A stretch of 64,000 nt of DNA. It comes from Bradyrhizobium liaoningense. GTDB lineage: Bacteria > Pseudomonadota > Alphaproteobacteria > Rhizobiales > Xanthobacteraceae. The position numbers and the translations under genes were made by a program. Below are positions 32,092-41,044 of the stretch, one piece after another. Location: contig NZ_JAFCJT010000027.1 in the NCBI RefSeq assembly GCF_018130785.1, forward strand, positions 27,321 through 91,320, in the 5' to 3' direction. Positions within the stretch are counted from its first letter, which is position 1. The number at the start of each line of letters is the position of its first letter. The notes under the pieces are model-generated. The model was not told the origin of the DNA. It made no database searches and worked only from the letters and a program-made list of their open reading frames with translations.

Positions 32092-32544
32092 ATGAGCGCG
32101 AGCGCCAACAAGAAACTGATGCAGGATATCTTTGCCGCCGCCGCCAATCCCGATCCGGCCGCGCGCGACCGGGCCCTGTTCACCGCGAGCCTTGCCGACG
32201 ATGCCAGATGGGTCGTGACCGGCCAGTACTCCTGGTCACGCACCTTCACCGGCAAGCAGTCTATCCTTAACGATCTGCACGCTTATGTGCGCACCCGCTT
32301 GCGCGACCGGACCCGCACGGTCGCCCACCGCTTCATCGCCGACGGCGATATCGTCGTCGTCGAAGCCAAGGGCGACAACGTCACGCCCGAGGGCGTGCGT
32401 TACGACAACGACTATTGCCTGGTGTTCCGCCTCGAGGATGGGAAGATCAAGGAGATCCGGGAATATTGCGACTCGGTTCTGACCGAGAAGGCGCTTGGTC
32501 CGTTTCCGCAGACGCCCGTACGGGCCGTGAGCTGGCCGGATTGA
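32092..32544 (+). CDS. NTF2-like/SnoaL-type protein
   Basis: A 150-residue single-domain alpha+beta barrel protein of the nuclear transport factor 2 superfamily: LMQDIFAAAANPDPAARDRA, DDARWVVTGQYSWSRTFTGK, VVVEAKGDNVTPEGVRYDND and FRLEDGKIKEIREYCDSVL are the usual strands and turn. Members act as small isomerases, dehydratases or ligand binders. The pocket residues W40, R50 and D107 are visible but do not set a substrate. Start ATG 32092 behind CGGAGATGCCGCC. Divergent from a LysR gene, its probable regulator. Confidence 0.88.
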   Translation: MSASANKKLMQDIFAAAANPDPAARDRALFTASLADDARWVVTGQYSWSRTFTGKQSILNDLHAYVRTRLRDRTRTVAHRFIADGDIVVVEAKGDNVTPEGVRYDNDYCLVFRLEDGKIKEIREYCDSVLTEKALGPFPQTPVRAVSWPD

Positions 32545-32588
32545 GGACCATCTCGTCCGCCGACCGGTGTCGTCCGCCCCGGTCGGCC

Positions 32589-32756
32589 ATGGTCGTGTCG
32601 ATCTGGCGCAGGCTGGCAGCCATCGTCCGTTCAAGGCGCGAGCGGTCCCGGGCCCGGTACCAGCTCGCCGCCATGAGCGACCGGGAGCTTCAGGACTGCG
32701 GCATGACCCGAGCGGAGATCGCGTACGAACTGAGGAGACCGGTGCGACGGAGTTAG
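32589..32756 (+). CDS. DUF1127 small protein
   Basis: A 55-residue basic protein. RYQLAAMSDRELQDCGMTRAEI (residues 27-48, key residues L31, M33, D35, L38, G42) is the DUF1127 (YjiS-like) motif. A short amphipathic Arg-rich head precedes it. Small DUF1127 proteins in alphaproteobacteria bind RNA or affect phosphate and carbon metabolism in cases studied. Starts 45 bases after the NTF2-like gene. Stress- or phosphate-linked role is by family only. Confidence 0.82.
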   Translation: MVVSIWRRLAAIVRSRRERSRARYQLAAMSDRELQDCGMTRAEIAYELRRPVRRS

Positions 32757-32804
32757 ACAAACGGATGAGATCCAGGCGCTGCCTACCCCATTTTATCGTA
32801 GCCC

Positions 32805-32824
32805 GCGGAACCTTCGGGTTCCGC
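32805..32824 (+). terminator. TTCG-capped hairpin after the DUF1127 gene
   Basis: GCGGAACC (32805-32812), loop TTCG and GGTTCCGC (32817-32824) form a very stable stem. A second smaller hairpin (GGGCGTTTGCCC) follows. There is no long T-run. It lies between the DUF1127 gene and bphO, so it is either a terminator or part of a bphO leader. Confidence 0.55.
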
Positions 32825-32886
32825 CGGGCGTTTGCCCGTTTCCGGGGCAATCGCGCCCCGGGCATCGCACGCGTTTGGGAAATTTC

Positions 32887-33471
32887 ATGCTGGCTGGGGT
32901 TTCGGACGTTTCAACACAGGTGGGCCGCAGCTTTTCCGGACTCCGCGAACGATTGAGAGATGCGACCGCGAATGCGCACCGGGAGCTCGATGCGCAGCTT
33001 TCGTCGTTCGACCTCACAGTCCTGTCCGGTTACCGCCGCTTCCTGCAAGCCAGCGCCGGCGCACTTCTTCCGCTCGAATCTGCGCTTGTGCAGGCTGGCG
33101 TCGCCAAGATGTTTCCGGATTGGCGGGAGCGGGCGCGCAGCGCCGCGATCGCGGCGGATCTCGCGCAGCTCGGCAGCGCCGCGCAATCCACCGTGTCCGT
33201 GGCGCCGCTGACGCGCAGTGGCATGCTCGGCACGTTGTATGTTCTGGAGGGCTCCCGGCTCGGCGCAAAGTTTCTGCTGAAGGCGGTCGCGGATGCGGGC
33301 GATCCGCGCATCGGCGAGGCCACCTCCTATCTCAGCCATGGCGCGGGCAAACGGCTCTGGCAGAGCTTTCTGGCAAAGCTTCAAAACGAAGAGGCTTGCG
33401 ACGAGGACGAGACGATCGAGTCGGCGCGTCTCGCCTTCGCGGCCTTCGAGCAGGCGGCGGACCGCGCATGA
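32887..33471 (+). CDS. bphO: Biliverdin-producing heme oxygenase
   Basis: A 194-residue heme oxygenase: it opens heme to biliverdin, iron and CO. The proximal heme ligand is H31 in RLRDATANAHRELDA, and SRLGAKFLLKAVADAG is the distal-helix glycine region. The length and layout match bacterial BphO/HmuO enzymes. It overlaps the bacteriophytochrome gene by ATGA, so it supplies chromophore to the receptor, as in other BphO-BphP pairs. ATG 32887 is preferred; a TTG at 32875 would add four residues. Confidence 0.93.
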   Translation: MLAGVSDVSTQVGRSFSGLRERLRDATANAHRELDAQLSSFDLTVLSGYRRFLQASAGALLPLESALVQAGVAKMFPDWRERARSAAIAADLAQLGSAAQSTVSVAPLTRSGMLGTLYVLEGSRLGAKFLLKAVADAGDPRIGEATSYLSHGAGKRLWQSFLAKLQNEEACDEDETIESARLAFAAFEQAADRA

Positions 33472-36014
33472 ACGAGGCGGTCAATCTCACCAATTGCGAT
33501 CGCGAGCCGATCCACATTCCCGGCAGCGTCCAGCCGTTCGGCTTCCTGCTCACGGTGCTGTCGGATTTCACGATCTGCATGGCCTCCGACAATGTGGGCA
33601 GCTTTCTCGGAACTGACGTCGCCGACCTGCTCCAGCAGCCGCTGTCGCGCGTCATCTCGGAAGCCGCCGTCGAGACCATTCGCAGCCGCGTCGATCATCT
33701 CAGCGGCCCCGATACGACCGAGCGCATGTTCGGTGTCGAGCTCCAGGCCGGCAAGCCGCCTTACGATCTCTCCATCCACTTCTCCGGCGTCTATCTGGTC
33801 ATCGAGGCAGAGCCCAGCGTCAGCGAGCCCGGCGTCAATTCCGGCGAGCTCGTCCGCCTGATGCTGGAGCGAATCCGCAAGACCCGCGGCATGACCGAGC
33901 TCGCCCGCGAGGCGGCGCGCCAGCTCAAGGTCTTGACCGGCTTCGACCGCGTCATGGTCTATCAGTTTCACCCGGACGGATCGGGCGAAGTGATCGCTGA
34001 AGCTGCGGAAGCCGGCCTCGAACGGTTCCTCGGCCTGCACTATCCGGCCTCCGACATCCCCAAACAGGCCCGCATCCTTTATCAGCGCAACTGGCTGCGC
34101 ATCATCGCCGATATCAATTCGACACCGGCCGCGTTGTTTTCGACGGCCACGCACAATGCGGGGCTGCTCGATCTCTCCATGAGCGTGCTGCGCTCGGTCT
34201 CGCCGATCCACATCGAATACCTACGCAACATGGGCGTCGGGGCCTCGATGTCGGTGTCGATCCTGCGCGACGGCAAGCTGTGGGGCCTGTTCGCCTGCCA
34301 TCATTATTCGCCGCGCTACATCTCGTTCGAGAAGCGCACCGCGTCCGAGCTGTTCGGGCAGATGTTCTCCTGGATCGTGGAGGGGCGCGAGCGTGAGGGC
34401 GATGTCGCCTATGAGATGCGCGCTCACCAGGTGCAGGAGAGGTTGATCGAGACCGCGGCCTCGCACGAGCACAGCCGGCGCGCGATCGTCGACTTCCTGG
34501 GCGACTATCGTGGGATGATCGATTGCGACGGCGTGGCGGTGTGGTCCGACAACAAGATCACGCTTCAGGGCCAGACGCCGACCGAGGACGAGGTGAAGGA
34601 GCTGGTCGCCTTCATCAACCGGACCTCGCCGGGACGGATTTTCGCCAGTGCCGAGATTGCCAAGGTCTATGCTGCCGGCCAGTCCTTTCGCGACCGCGCG
34701 GCGGGATTTCTCGCCATTCCGATCTCGCGGACGCCGCGCGATTGCCTGATCTTCTTCCGGCGCGAGGTCGTGCGCTCGGTGAACTGGGCGGGCGCGCCCG
34801 ACAAGGTCTATGACGAGGGACCGAACGGACCGCGGCTGACGCCGCGCAAGAGCTTTGAGCTCTGGCAGGAAACGGTGGCGGGTCAGTCGAAACCGTGGTC
34901 CACGGCCGACATCCGCATCGCCGAAAGCCTGCGCGTCACGCTGCTCGAAGTGATCCTGCAACTGTCCGACCTTGCGGCCCGCGAGCGTCGCGGCGCGCAG
35001 GAGCGGCAGGAGCTGATGATCGCCGAGCTTAATCACCGCGTCCGCAATATCTTGAGCCTCGTCCGCGCGCTGGTCGCGCAAAGCAAGGACACCGCCACTT
35101 CGGTCGAGGAGTTCGCCGGCGTGCTCGGCGGCCGCGTCCAGGCCTTGGCCCGTGCCCACGACCAGATCACCAATCTCAACTGGGCCCCGGTTGCGCTGCG
35201 CTCGCTGGTCGAGTCCGAGGCCGGCGCCTATCTCGGCGCGCGCGCCGGCCGCGTGAAGATGGGCGGGCCCGACGTCGCGCTCGATCCCAAGGCGTTCGCG
35301 ACGCTGGCGCTGGTCGTGCACGAGATGATGACCAATTCCGCCAAATACGGCGCGCTCGCGGATTCCACCGGCCAGGTCGAGGTGGTCTGGCGGCTCGATC
35401 CGAATTCGAGCCTCGAGATCGAGTGGAAGGAGAGCGGCGGGCCGCCGGTGCAGCCGCCGTCGCGCCGCGGCTTCGGCACCACCATCATCGAGCGCTCGGT
35501 GCCGTTCGACCTCAAGGGCGAAGCCGAAATCCGCTTCGACCTGCTGGGCGTCCAGGCCAAATTCGTCATCCCGCCCAATTTCGTCGAACTGGTACCATCA
35601 ATCGCAGGAGCCGCCATGCGCGTCGAGGAGCAGCAACCCGCCCGTCCGCGAATTTCCGAGACGGCACTGATCGTCGAGGACAATCTGATCATCGCCATGG
35701 CGGCGGAAGTCATCCTGCTCGATCTCGGGGCCCGCCATGTCGATACTGCGGCGAGCGTCGACCAGGCGTTGCGCGCGATCGAGCGCACGCGTCCGGGTTT
35801 TGCGCTGCTCGATCTCAACCTCGGCAACGAGAGCAGCATCAAGGTGGCCGAGAAGCTGAAGGAGATCGGCGTGCCCTTCATGTTCGCGACCGGCTATGGC
35901 GAGCGCGCGCCGATCCCGGAAGAGCTGGCGTCCGCGCCGGTGGTCCAGAAGCCCTACACGCTGGAAGTCGTCGAGAACGCGCTCGGCAAATTGCAGGGGA
36001 CGGTCGCCCAATAA
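33468..36014 (+). CDS. bphP: Bacteriophytochrome with HWE-type kinase and fused receiver
   Basis: An 848-residue red/far-red light receptor. PAS (about 15-115) holds the biliverdin-attaching C10 in LTNCDREPIHIPG. GAF (about 140-310) has the PASDIP motif (P193-P198, D196 contacts the chromophore). PHY spans about 325-500. The output is an HWE/HisKA_2 kinase with phospho-acceptor H523 in ELNHRVRNILSL and an ATPase domain to about 705, then a receiver domain (728-845) with phospho-acceptor D782 in ALLDLNLGNES. This order matches Agrobacterium Agp2-type proteins. Translation is coupled to bphO by ATGA overlap. No separate response regulator adjoins, so phosphotransfer may be internal. Confidence 0.95.
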   Translation: MNEAVNLTNCDREPIHIPGSVQPFGFLLTVLSDFTICMASDNVGSFLGTDVADLLQQPLSRVISEAAVETIRSRVDHLSGPDTTERMFGVELQAGKPPYDLSIHFSGVYLVIEAEPSVSEPGVNSGELVRLMLERIRKTRGMTELAREAARQLKVLTGFDRVMVYQFHPDGSGEVIAEAAEAGLERFLGLHYPASDIPKQARILYQRNWLRIIADINSTPAALFSTATHNAGLLDLSMSVLRSVSPIHIEYLRNMGVGASMSVSILRDGKLWGLFACHHYSPRYISFEKRTASELFGQMFSWIVEGREREGDVAYEMRAHQVQERLIETAASHEHSRRAIVDFLGDYRGMIDCDGVAVWSDNKITLQGQTPTEDEVKELVAFINRTSPGRIFASAEIAKVYAAGQSFRDRAAGFLAIPISRTPRDCLIFFRREVVRSVNWAGAPDKVYDEGPNGPRLTPRKSFELWQETVAGQSKPWSTADIRIAESLRVTLLEVILQLSDLAARERRGAQERQELMIAELNHRVRNILSLVRALVAQSKDTATSVEEFAGVLGGRVQALARAHDQITNLNWAPVALRSLVESEAGAYLGARAGRVKMGGPDVALDPKAFATLALVVHEMMTNSAKYGALADSTGQVEVVWRLDPNSSLEIEWKESGGPPVQPPSRRGFGTTIIERSVPFDLKGEAEIRFDLLGVQAKFVIPPNFVELVPSIAGAAMRVEEQQPARPRISETALIVEDNLIIAMAAEVILLDLGARHVDTAASVDQALRAIERTRPGFALLDLNLGNESSIKVAEKLKEIGVPFMFATGYGERAPIPEELASAPVVQKPYTLEVVENALGKLQGTVAQ

Positions 36015-36029
36015 ACCTCCATCCCGGCG

Positions 36030-36055
36030 GCCGCATGCAGCGCTCTGCATGCGGC
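36030..36055 (+). terminator. Hairpin after bphP
   Basis: GCCGCATGCAG (36030-36040), loop CGCT and CTGCATGCGGC (36045-36055) give a perfect 11-bp stem 16 bases after the stop codon. No T-run follows, so termination would be weak or Rho-assisted. Confidence 0.5.
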
Positions 36056-36286
36056 TGCGGGCCTCGCGCCGAAACCTCGCGCCGCTGCCGATAAAATCAG
36101 CAGGTCTTGTGTGGGCCTGCGCACACATGCGCGAAAAATCGGAAGGTTCAATTAACAAGTGTCCTCCATTGTGTCGCGGTGCAGCGTGGGTGCCGAAAAG
36201 CGACTCGCGGGTGCCGGGGGTGGCCGTGACGATCGCAGGAGTCGTGCGTCCGCCCGAATTCACATGCATCTGGGTGGACAGTGGGA

Positions 36287-38296
36287 ATGCCGAACTTTCG
36301 TTTGCGGATCAGGGGACGCCTGTACGCAGGCTTCATGGCCTTGGTGGCGGTTGGTCTCGTGATGGCGGTGGTCGCCATCTGGAATTTGCGGTCCGTGCAG
36401 GACCAGGTCTCACGACAATCCGCCCTTTCGGACAGCACCGCGCGGGTGCTGGAGATCTCGGCCCATCTCCAGGCCATCCAGCGGGCCAATCTGCGATACG
36501 TCTATGACGGCAGCGAGCCTGCGATGAAGGAGGCCGCCGAGCGGGAGACCGCGGCGACCGAACTGTTGAAGGTCGGGGCGCAGGGGACGCTCTCCGAGGA
36601 GCGGCGGAAGCTCTACAACGACCTGATCACCGACATCGCAAAAATGCGAAGCTTGCGTGACAATCTCGGCGACGCCGTCAACGAGGCGCGGACGGGCAAG
36701 GCGACGCTGCTGCCGAGCGGTGACGAACTGACCGTCAAGATGGGCAAGCTGGTCGATGTGGCGCGCGCCGCCGTCGACGAAGACACCGCGGCCCTCGTTG
36801 CGGACCTCGAATCCAGGCTGCTTCTCGTCCAGATCGCGAACTGGCGTTTCCTGGCCCTGCGCGACACCAAGGGGCCCGCCAACTTCAGAACCAATGTGGA
36901 CAGGGCGTCGCAGCGCCTCTCGGCGCTCGAAAAGAGCCCGCAGGCGACGGAATTGCGAACCACGCTCACGCCGGTGAAGACCTCGCTTGGAATCTACAAA
37001 TCCGCGTTCGAGACGACGTCGGCGGCGATGCTCCAGGCCGACGAGATCTATCACAAGAACCTCGCGCCCCTGATCGTCGACAGCATCGCCAAGCTCAAGG
37101 TCGCGGAAACCGCCTTGAAGAAGGACTACAAGGAGTCGCGCAGCCAGGCAGAAGCCGTGATTGACGGCACGACGAGCGTGCAGGAGATCGCGGGCGGCCT
37201 TGCCACCCTGTTCGGATTGATCGTCGCGTTCCTGATTGCCCGCAGCATCGTCGGTCCCCTGACGTCGATGACGCGCGCGATGGGGCTGCTGGCCGGCGGC
37301 AATCTCGAGGTCGAGATTCCCGGACGCGGCAAGGCCGACGAGATCGGCGACATGGCCAAGGCGATCGAGGTGTTCAAGACCAACATGATCGACACCGAAC
37401 GCCTGCGCACGGAGCAGACCGAGATCGAGGCGCGCCAGGCGGAGAGCCGCAAGGCCGACATGGTCCGGCTCGCCGACCAGTTCGAGCAGGCGGTCGGCGA
37501 GATCGTGGACACCGTGTCATCGGCGTCGAACGAACTGGAGGCCTCCGCCGGCACCCTGACCACGACCGCCTCGCGGGCCCATGGCCTGTCCACTGAGGTC
37601 GCCAGCGCGTCTCAGGAGGCTTCGGCCAACGTGCAGGCGGTCGCGTCCGCCACCGAAGAGCTCTCCTCCTCGGTCCGCGAGATTGCCCGCCAGGTGCAGG
37701 AATCCGCCCGCATCGCCAACGAGGCGGTGGGGCAGGCGAGCCGGACTAACGAGCGGGTCGGCGAGCTCTCCAAGGCCGCCGCCCGCATCGGCGACGTGGT
37801 CGAGCTGATCAGCACGATTGCCGGCCAGACCAACCTCTTGGCGCTGAACGCCACCATCGAGGCCGCGCGCGCCGGCGAGGCCGGACGCGGCTTTGCCGTG
37901 GTCGCCTCCGAGGTCAAGGCGCTGGCCGAGCAGACGGCGAAGGCCACGGGCGAGATCGCCCAGCAGGTCTCCGGCATCCAGGCCGCGACGGAGGAATCGG
38001 TTGGCTCCATCCGGGAGATCAGCGGCACCATCGAGCGGCTGTCGGAAATCTCGTCGACGGTCGCGGCGGCCGTGGAGCAGCAGGGTGCTGCCACACAGGA
38101 AATCTCCCGCAACGTCCAGCAGGCCGCTCACGGCACGCAGCGCGTCTCGACCAATATCGGCGACGTGCAGCGCGGCGCCTCCGAGACCGGATCGGCCTCC
38201 TCGCAGGTGCTCTCGGCGGCGCGTTCGCTGTCTTCAGACAGCAACCGCCTGAAGCAAGAGGTCGCCAGGTTCCTGAGCTCGGTCCACGCCGCCTGA
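36287..38296 (+). CDS. Methyl-accepting chemotaxis protein
   Basis: A 669-residue transmembrane chemoreceptor. First membrane helix 13-33; a long helical periplasmic domain 34-290 (repeating heptads such as LEISAHLQAIQRANLRYVYD) of the HBM or four-helix kind; second helix about 300-320; HAMP (RSIVGPLTSMTRAMGLLAGG); then a signalling domain 430-665 with hairpin tip ALNATIEAARAGEAGRGFAVVA. No NWETF-like CheR/CheB tether at the C-terminus. ATG 36287 was chosen over GTG 36281. Ligand unknown. It has no che genes nearby. Confidence 0.94.
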   Translation: MPNFRLRIRGRLYAGFMALVAVGLVMAVVAIWNLRSVQDQVSRQSALSDSTARVLEISAHLQAIQRANLRYVYDGSEPAMKEAAERETAATELLKVGAQGTLSEERRKLYNDLITDIAKMRSLRDNLGDAVNEARTGKATLLPSGDELTVKMGKLVDVARAAVDEDTAALVADLESRLLLVQIANWRFLALRDTKGPANFRTNVDRASQRLSALEKSPQATELRTTLTPVKTSLGIYKSAFETTSAAMLQADEIYHKNLAPLIVDSIAKLKVAETALKKDYKESRSQAEAVIDGTTSVQEIAGGLATLFGLIVAFLIARSIVGPLTSMTRAMGLLAGGNLEVEIPGRGKADEIGDMAKAIEVFKTNMIDTERLRTEQTEIEARQAESRKADMVRLADQFEQAVGEIVDTVSSASNELEASAGTLTTTASRAHGLSTEVASASQEASANVQAVASATEELSSSVREIARQVQESARIANEAVGQASRTNERVGELSKAAARIGDVVELISTIAGQTNLLALNATIEAARAGEAGRGFAVVASEVKALAEQTAKATGEIAQQVSGIQAATEESVGSIREISGTIERLSEISSTVAAAVEQQGAATQEISRNVQQAAHGTQRVSTNIGDVQRGASETGSASSQVLSAARSLSSDSNRLKQEVARFLSSVHAA

Positions 38297-38321
38297 GCGG
38301 CGCGGGCATCACAAAAGCAAA

Positions 38322-38345
38322 GGTCCACGCGCATGCGCGTGGACC
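38322..38345 (-). terminator. Perfect 24-bp palindromic terminator of the second GST gene
   Basis: GGTCCACGCGCA paired with TGCGCGTGGACC. Read on the minus strand it is followed by TTTGCTTTTG, so it terminates the GST gene at 38366-39052; on the plus strand it can also limit the chemoreceptor transcript. Confidence 0.8.
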
Positions 38346-38365
38346 CGAGCCGAAGGTGTGGACGA

Positions 38366-39052
38366 TCAGGCGACCTTGGTCGTCATGTGCTTGAACATGT
38401 TGCTGCGGGCCTCGTCGTCCATCTCGGCCTTGAAGGTGAACTTGTCCTTCAGGGCGATCGCGCGTGCGGCCGCCGGCCGCGCCGAGATCTCGTCCACCAA
38501 CCGCTTCACATTCGGGTAGCGCGCAAACGCATCATCGCCGAGCTTGAACGGCACCATCCGCGCCCAGCCCCACAGCGCCATGTCGACGATCGAATAGCTG
38601 TCGCCGACCATGTAGCGGCGGCCTTTGAGGTGCGCGTCGAGAATCTTGTAGTGGCGATCGGTCTCGTACTGGTAGCGGTTATGGGCGTAGTCGTGGTTCT
38701 GGTCCTTCGGCGCAAAATGCTTGAAGTGCACGGCCTGACCCGAATACGGCCCGACGCCGGTGGCGATGAACATCAGCCATGACAGCGTCTCGCCGCGGAC
38801 GTTGGCGGCGGGGAGGAACTTGCCGGTCTTCTCGGCGAGGTAGAGCAGGATGGCGTTCGAGTCGAACACGATGGTGCCGTTGTCGTCGATCGCCGGCACC
38901 TTGCCGTTCGGATTGATCTTCAGATAGTCCGGCGTGAACTGCTCGCCCGTGCGGGTGTCGATCTTGACCGGCTCGAAGGGCAGGCCGGCCTCTTCCAGAT
39001 AAAGCGCGACCTTGGTCGGGTTCGGTGACCCGTTGAAATAGAATTTGAGCAT
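38366..39052 (-). CDS. Glutathione S-transferase family protein
   Basis: A 228-residue GST-fold protein. The thioredoxin domain has FYFNGSPNPTKVALYLEEAG with S9 and N11 near the glutathione thiol, INPNGKVPAIDDNGTIVFDS with cis-Pro and the E/D-S pair for glutathione gamma-Glu, and a C-terminal domain with YMVGDSYSIVDMALWGWA. N11 and the VPA motif fit the YfcG/Ure2p-like nu class, many of which act as disulfide-bond reductases rather than conjugating enzymes. Only about 30 percent alike to the GST at 30.4 kb by eye. Isolated gene with its own terminator. Confidence 0.9.
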   Translation of the reverse strand: MLKFYFNGSPNPTKVALYLEEAGLPFEPVKIDTRTGEQFTPDYLKINPNGKVPAIDDNGTIVFDSNAILLYLAEKTGKFLPAANVRGETLSWLMFIATGVGPYSGQAVHFKHFAPKDQNHDYAHNRYQYETDRHYKILDAHLKGRRYMVGDSYSIVDMALWGWARMVPFKLGDDAFARYPNVKRLVDEISARPAAARAIALKDKFTFKAEMDDEARSNMFKHMTTKVA

Positions 39053-39184
39053 CGATCATCTCCCGAGTGTCTGGTGGCCAAGAGCGAACGCAGCGTCATT
39101 GCCGCTGGCGGCCTTGTCTTGCCTGAACCTCGTCGGAGAGCGCAACCGGCGAGTTTGCCGGGCGGTATCTGCGTGGTGCGCAGA

Positions 39185-39511
39185 TCAGCCGGCGTAACAA
39201 AGGCCGATCGCCGCCGTAATCACCATGGCCGCGCCCACGGCCTCAAGGCGCAGCCCGAGCCGGGTGGCGAGATGCATGTCGGAGGCCCGTGCCTTGCGCT
39301 CCGATCCGCGCGCATAGCCGTGCACGATGACGTCGTGATTGAAAGTGTCATGCGCCTCGTTGCTGCTGGCGAGCCCCACGCAGACCACCAGCACGCCGAA
39401 GATGGCGAGGCCGAAAAAGCCGAGCAGGGCGATCAGGAACATCGGAAACATGCCGAGCAGGAAGATCGGCAGCAGCGGCACCAGCAGCAATGTCTCGGAC
39501 TGTCGTCGCAT
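39185..39511 (-). CDS. Small integral membrane protein, unknown
   Basis: A 108-residue protein that I do not recognise. Hydrophobic segments at about 8-27 and 28-50 (LLLVPLLPIFLLGMFPMFLI, then GFFGLAIFGVLVVCVGL) lie before a soluble stretch (NEAHDTFNHDVIVHGYARGS) and a third helix near 90-105 (AVGAAMVITAAIGLCYAG). The start ATG 39511 has only a weak ribosome site (CCGGCTCC); a TTG at 39577 would add 22 residues. Lies between a GST gene and a dispersed repeat. Confidence 0.6.
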   Translation of the reverse strand: MRRQSETLLLVPLLPIFLLGMFPMFLIALLGFFGLAIFGVLVVCVGLASSNEAHDTFNHDVIVHGYARGSERKARASDMHLATRLGLRLEAVGAAMVITAAIGLCYAG

Positions 39512-39583
39512 GGGAGCCGGACCGGTCAGGACGGGGGCTGATCGGTGAATTCTAGTCCTGGCCGTGGCCGCATTCAAGGAGCC

Positions 39584-39672
39584 GTAGGGTGGGCAAAGGC
39601 GCGAAGCGCCGTGCCCACCGCGTCGCTTGCGGCATTCTAGGTGGTGGGCACGCTTCGCTTTACCGACCCTAC
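39584..39672. repeat. GTAGGGTGGGC...GCCCACCCTAC inverted repeat, copy 2
   Basis: Outer arms GTAGGGTGGGCAAAGGCGC and GCTTTACCGACCCTAC, the right arm with two changes from the consensus. It lies just downstream of ccrM (whose stop is at 39689). Confidence 0.88.
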
Positions 39673-39688
39673 GGGACCGCGGAGAAAA

Positions 39689-40819
39689 CTACTCCGCCCC
39701 CATGCCCGCGCGGATCTCGGCGCGCAGCTCGTCGATCAGCTTGAGACCCTTCTTGGTCTCGACGTGCCAGAAGGTCCAGCCGTTGCAGGCTTGCGCACCT
39801 TGCGCCACGGCGCCGATGCGATGGATCGAGCCGACCTTGTCGCCGAACATGATCGCGCCGTCGGCACGCACGAGTGCACCGAGCTTCTTCTTGGCGTCGA
39901 ACAGTTTCGTGCCGGGCATGATCATGCCGCGCTCGATCAGCTCCGAGAACGCGACCCGTGGCGCTTCGCGCGCGGTCATGAACGGGGCGAGGCTTTCTTC
40001 CGGCAGCGGCTCGACCGCGGCGATGCGCGCCTCTGCCGCCCTGGCATAGGTCTTGTCGCGCTCGAAGCCGATATAGGAACGGCCGAGGCGCTTTGCGACC
40101 GCGCCGGTGGTGCCGGTGCCGTTGAAGGGATCGATCACGAGATCGCCGGGCTTTGACGACGACAGCAGCACGCGCGCGAGCAGGCCTTCCGGCTTCTGCG
40201 TCGGATGCACTTTCTTGCCGTCGGCGCCCTTGAGGCGCTCCTCGCCGGTGCATAGCGGGATCAGCCAGTCGGACCGTGCCTGCACGTCCTCGTTCGCGGC
40301 CTTCAGTGCCTCGTAGTTGAACGTGTAGCCCTTGGCCTTCTCGTCGCGCGCGGCCCAGATCATGGTCTCGTGCGCGTTGGTGAAGCGGCGGCCGCGGAAA
40401 TTCGGCATCGGGTTCGACTTGCGCCAGACGATGTCGTTCAGGAGCCAGAAGCCGAGGTCCTGCATGATCGCGCCGACGCGGAAGATGTTGTGATAGGAGC
40501 CGATCACCCAGATCGTCGCCGACGGCTTCATCGCGCGGCGGGCGGCAAGCAGCCAGGCGCGGGTGAAATCGTCATAGGCGGAGAACGAATCGAACTTGTC
40601 CCAGTCGTCGTTGACGGCGTCAACGTGGGACTCGTCGGGGCGCTTCAGATCGCCCTTGAGCTGGAGATTGTAGGGTGGATCGGCGAACACGAGGTCGACC
40701 GAACCTGCCTGAAGCTTCGACATCTCGGCGACGCAATCACCGAGGATGATGCTGTGCGAAGCGGACTCAAAATTTGTGCGGGGCGCCCTTGCAGACGCCC
40801 CGCGACGCGACACTACCAT
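39689..40819 (-). CDS. ccrM: CcrM-type adenine-N6 DNA methyltransferase (GANTC)
   Basis: A 376-residue beta-class DNA methylase. DPPYNLQL at 47-54 is the catalytic motif IV and comes before the SAM motif DPFNGTGTTG at 230-239, the order of beta-class enzymes. The C-terminal hundred residues (SELIERGMIMPGTKL to ACNGWTFWHV) form the RAMA DNA-recognition domain typical of CcrM. In alphaproteobacteria CcrM methylates GANTC once per cell cycle and works with CtrA and GcrA. Two GACTC sites lie directly upstream of its start. No restriction enzyme gene adjoins, as expected for an orphan methylase. Confidence 0.96.
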   Translation of the reverse strand: MVVSRRGASARAPRTNFESASHSIILGDCVAEMSKLQAGSVDLVFADPPYNLQLKGDLKRPDESHVDAVNDDWDKFDSFSAYDDFTRAWLLAARRAMKPSATIWVIGSYHNIFRVGAIMQDLGFWLLNDIVWRKSNPMPNFRGRRFTNAHETMIWAARDEKAKGYTFNYEALKAANEDVQARSDWLIPLCTGEERLKGADGKKVHPTQKPEGLLARVLLSSSKPGDLVIDPFNGTGTTGAVAKRLGRSYIGFERDKTYARAAEARIAAVEPLPEESLAPFMTAREAPRVAFSELIERGMIMPGTKLFDAKKKLGALVRADGAIMFGDKVGSIHRIGAVAQGAQACNGWTFWHVETKKGLKLIDELRAEIRAGMGAE

Positions 40820-40838
40820 GACTCAAGAACTCTGACTC
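40820..40838. promoter_or_regulatory. Two GANTC sites at the ccrM start
   Basis: GACTC at 40820-40824 and again at 40834-40838, the first one base upstream of the ccrM ATG. The enzyme's own target sites in the translation-start region recall Caulobacter, where GANTC sites in the ccrM leader let methylation state affect ccrM expression. A TTAACC half-site for CtrA lies at about 40914. The regulatory role here is inference. Confidence 0.5.
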
Positions 40839-41044
40839 AGGCGACGCTGTCGGCGACGCGGGACCAAACAACCGACTGACCGTTACAATGGAGCGGCAAA
40901 GTAAAAATCGACTTAACCCGCTGCTTTCGTGAGCAGCCCTCGCATCGCGCATTGCGCGCGTTTCGCTCTGCGCATTCGTCGTGTTTTCCAGTGTATTTCG
41001 TATTTCTTCGCGTTGCGGGAGCAGTCAGGTCCCCAAATTTCTCT

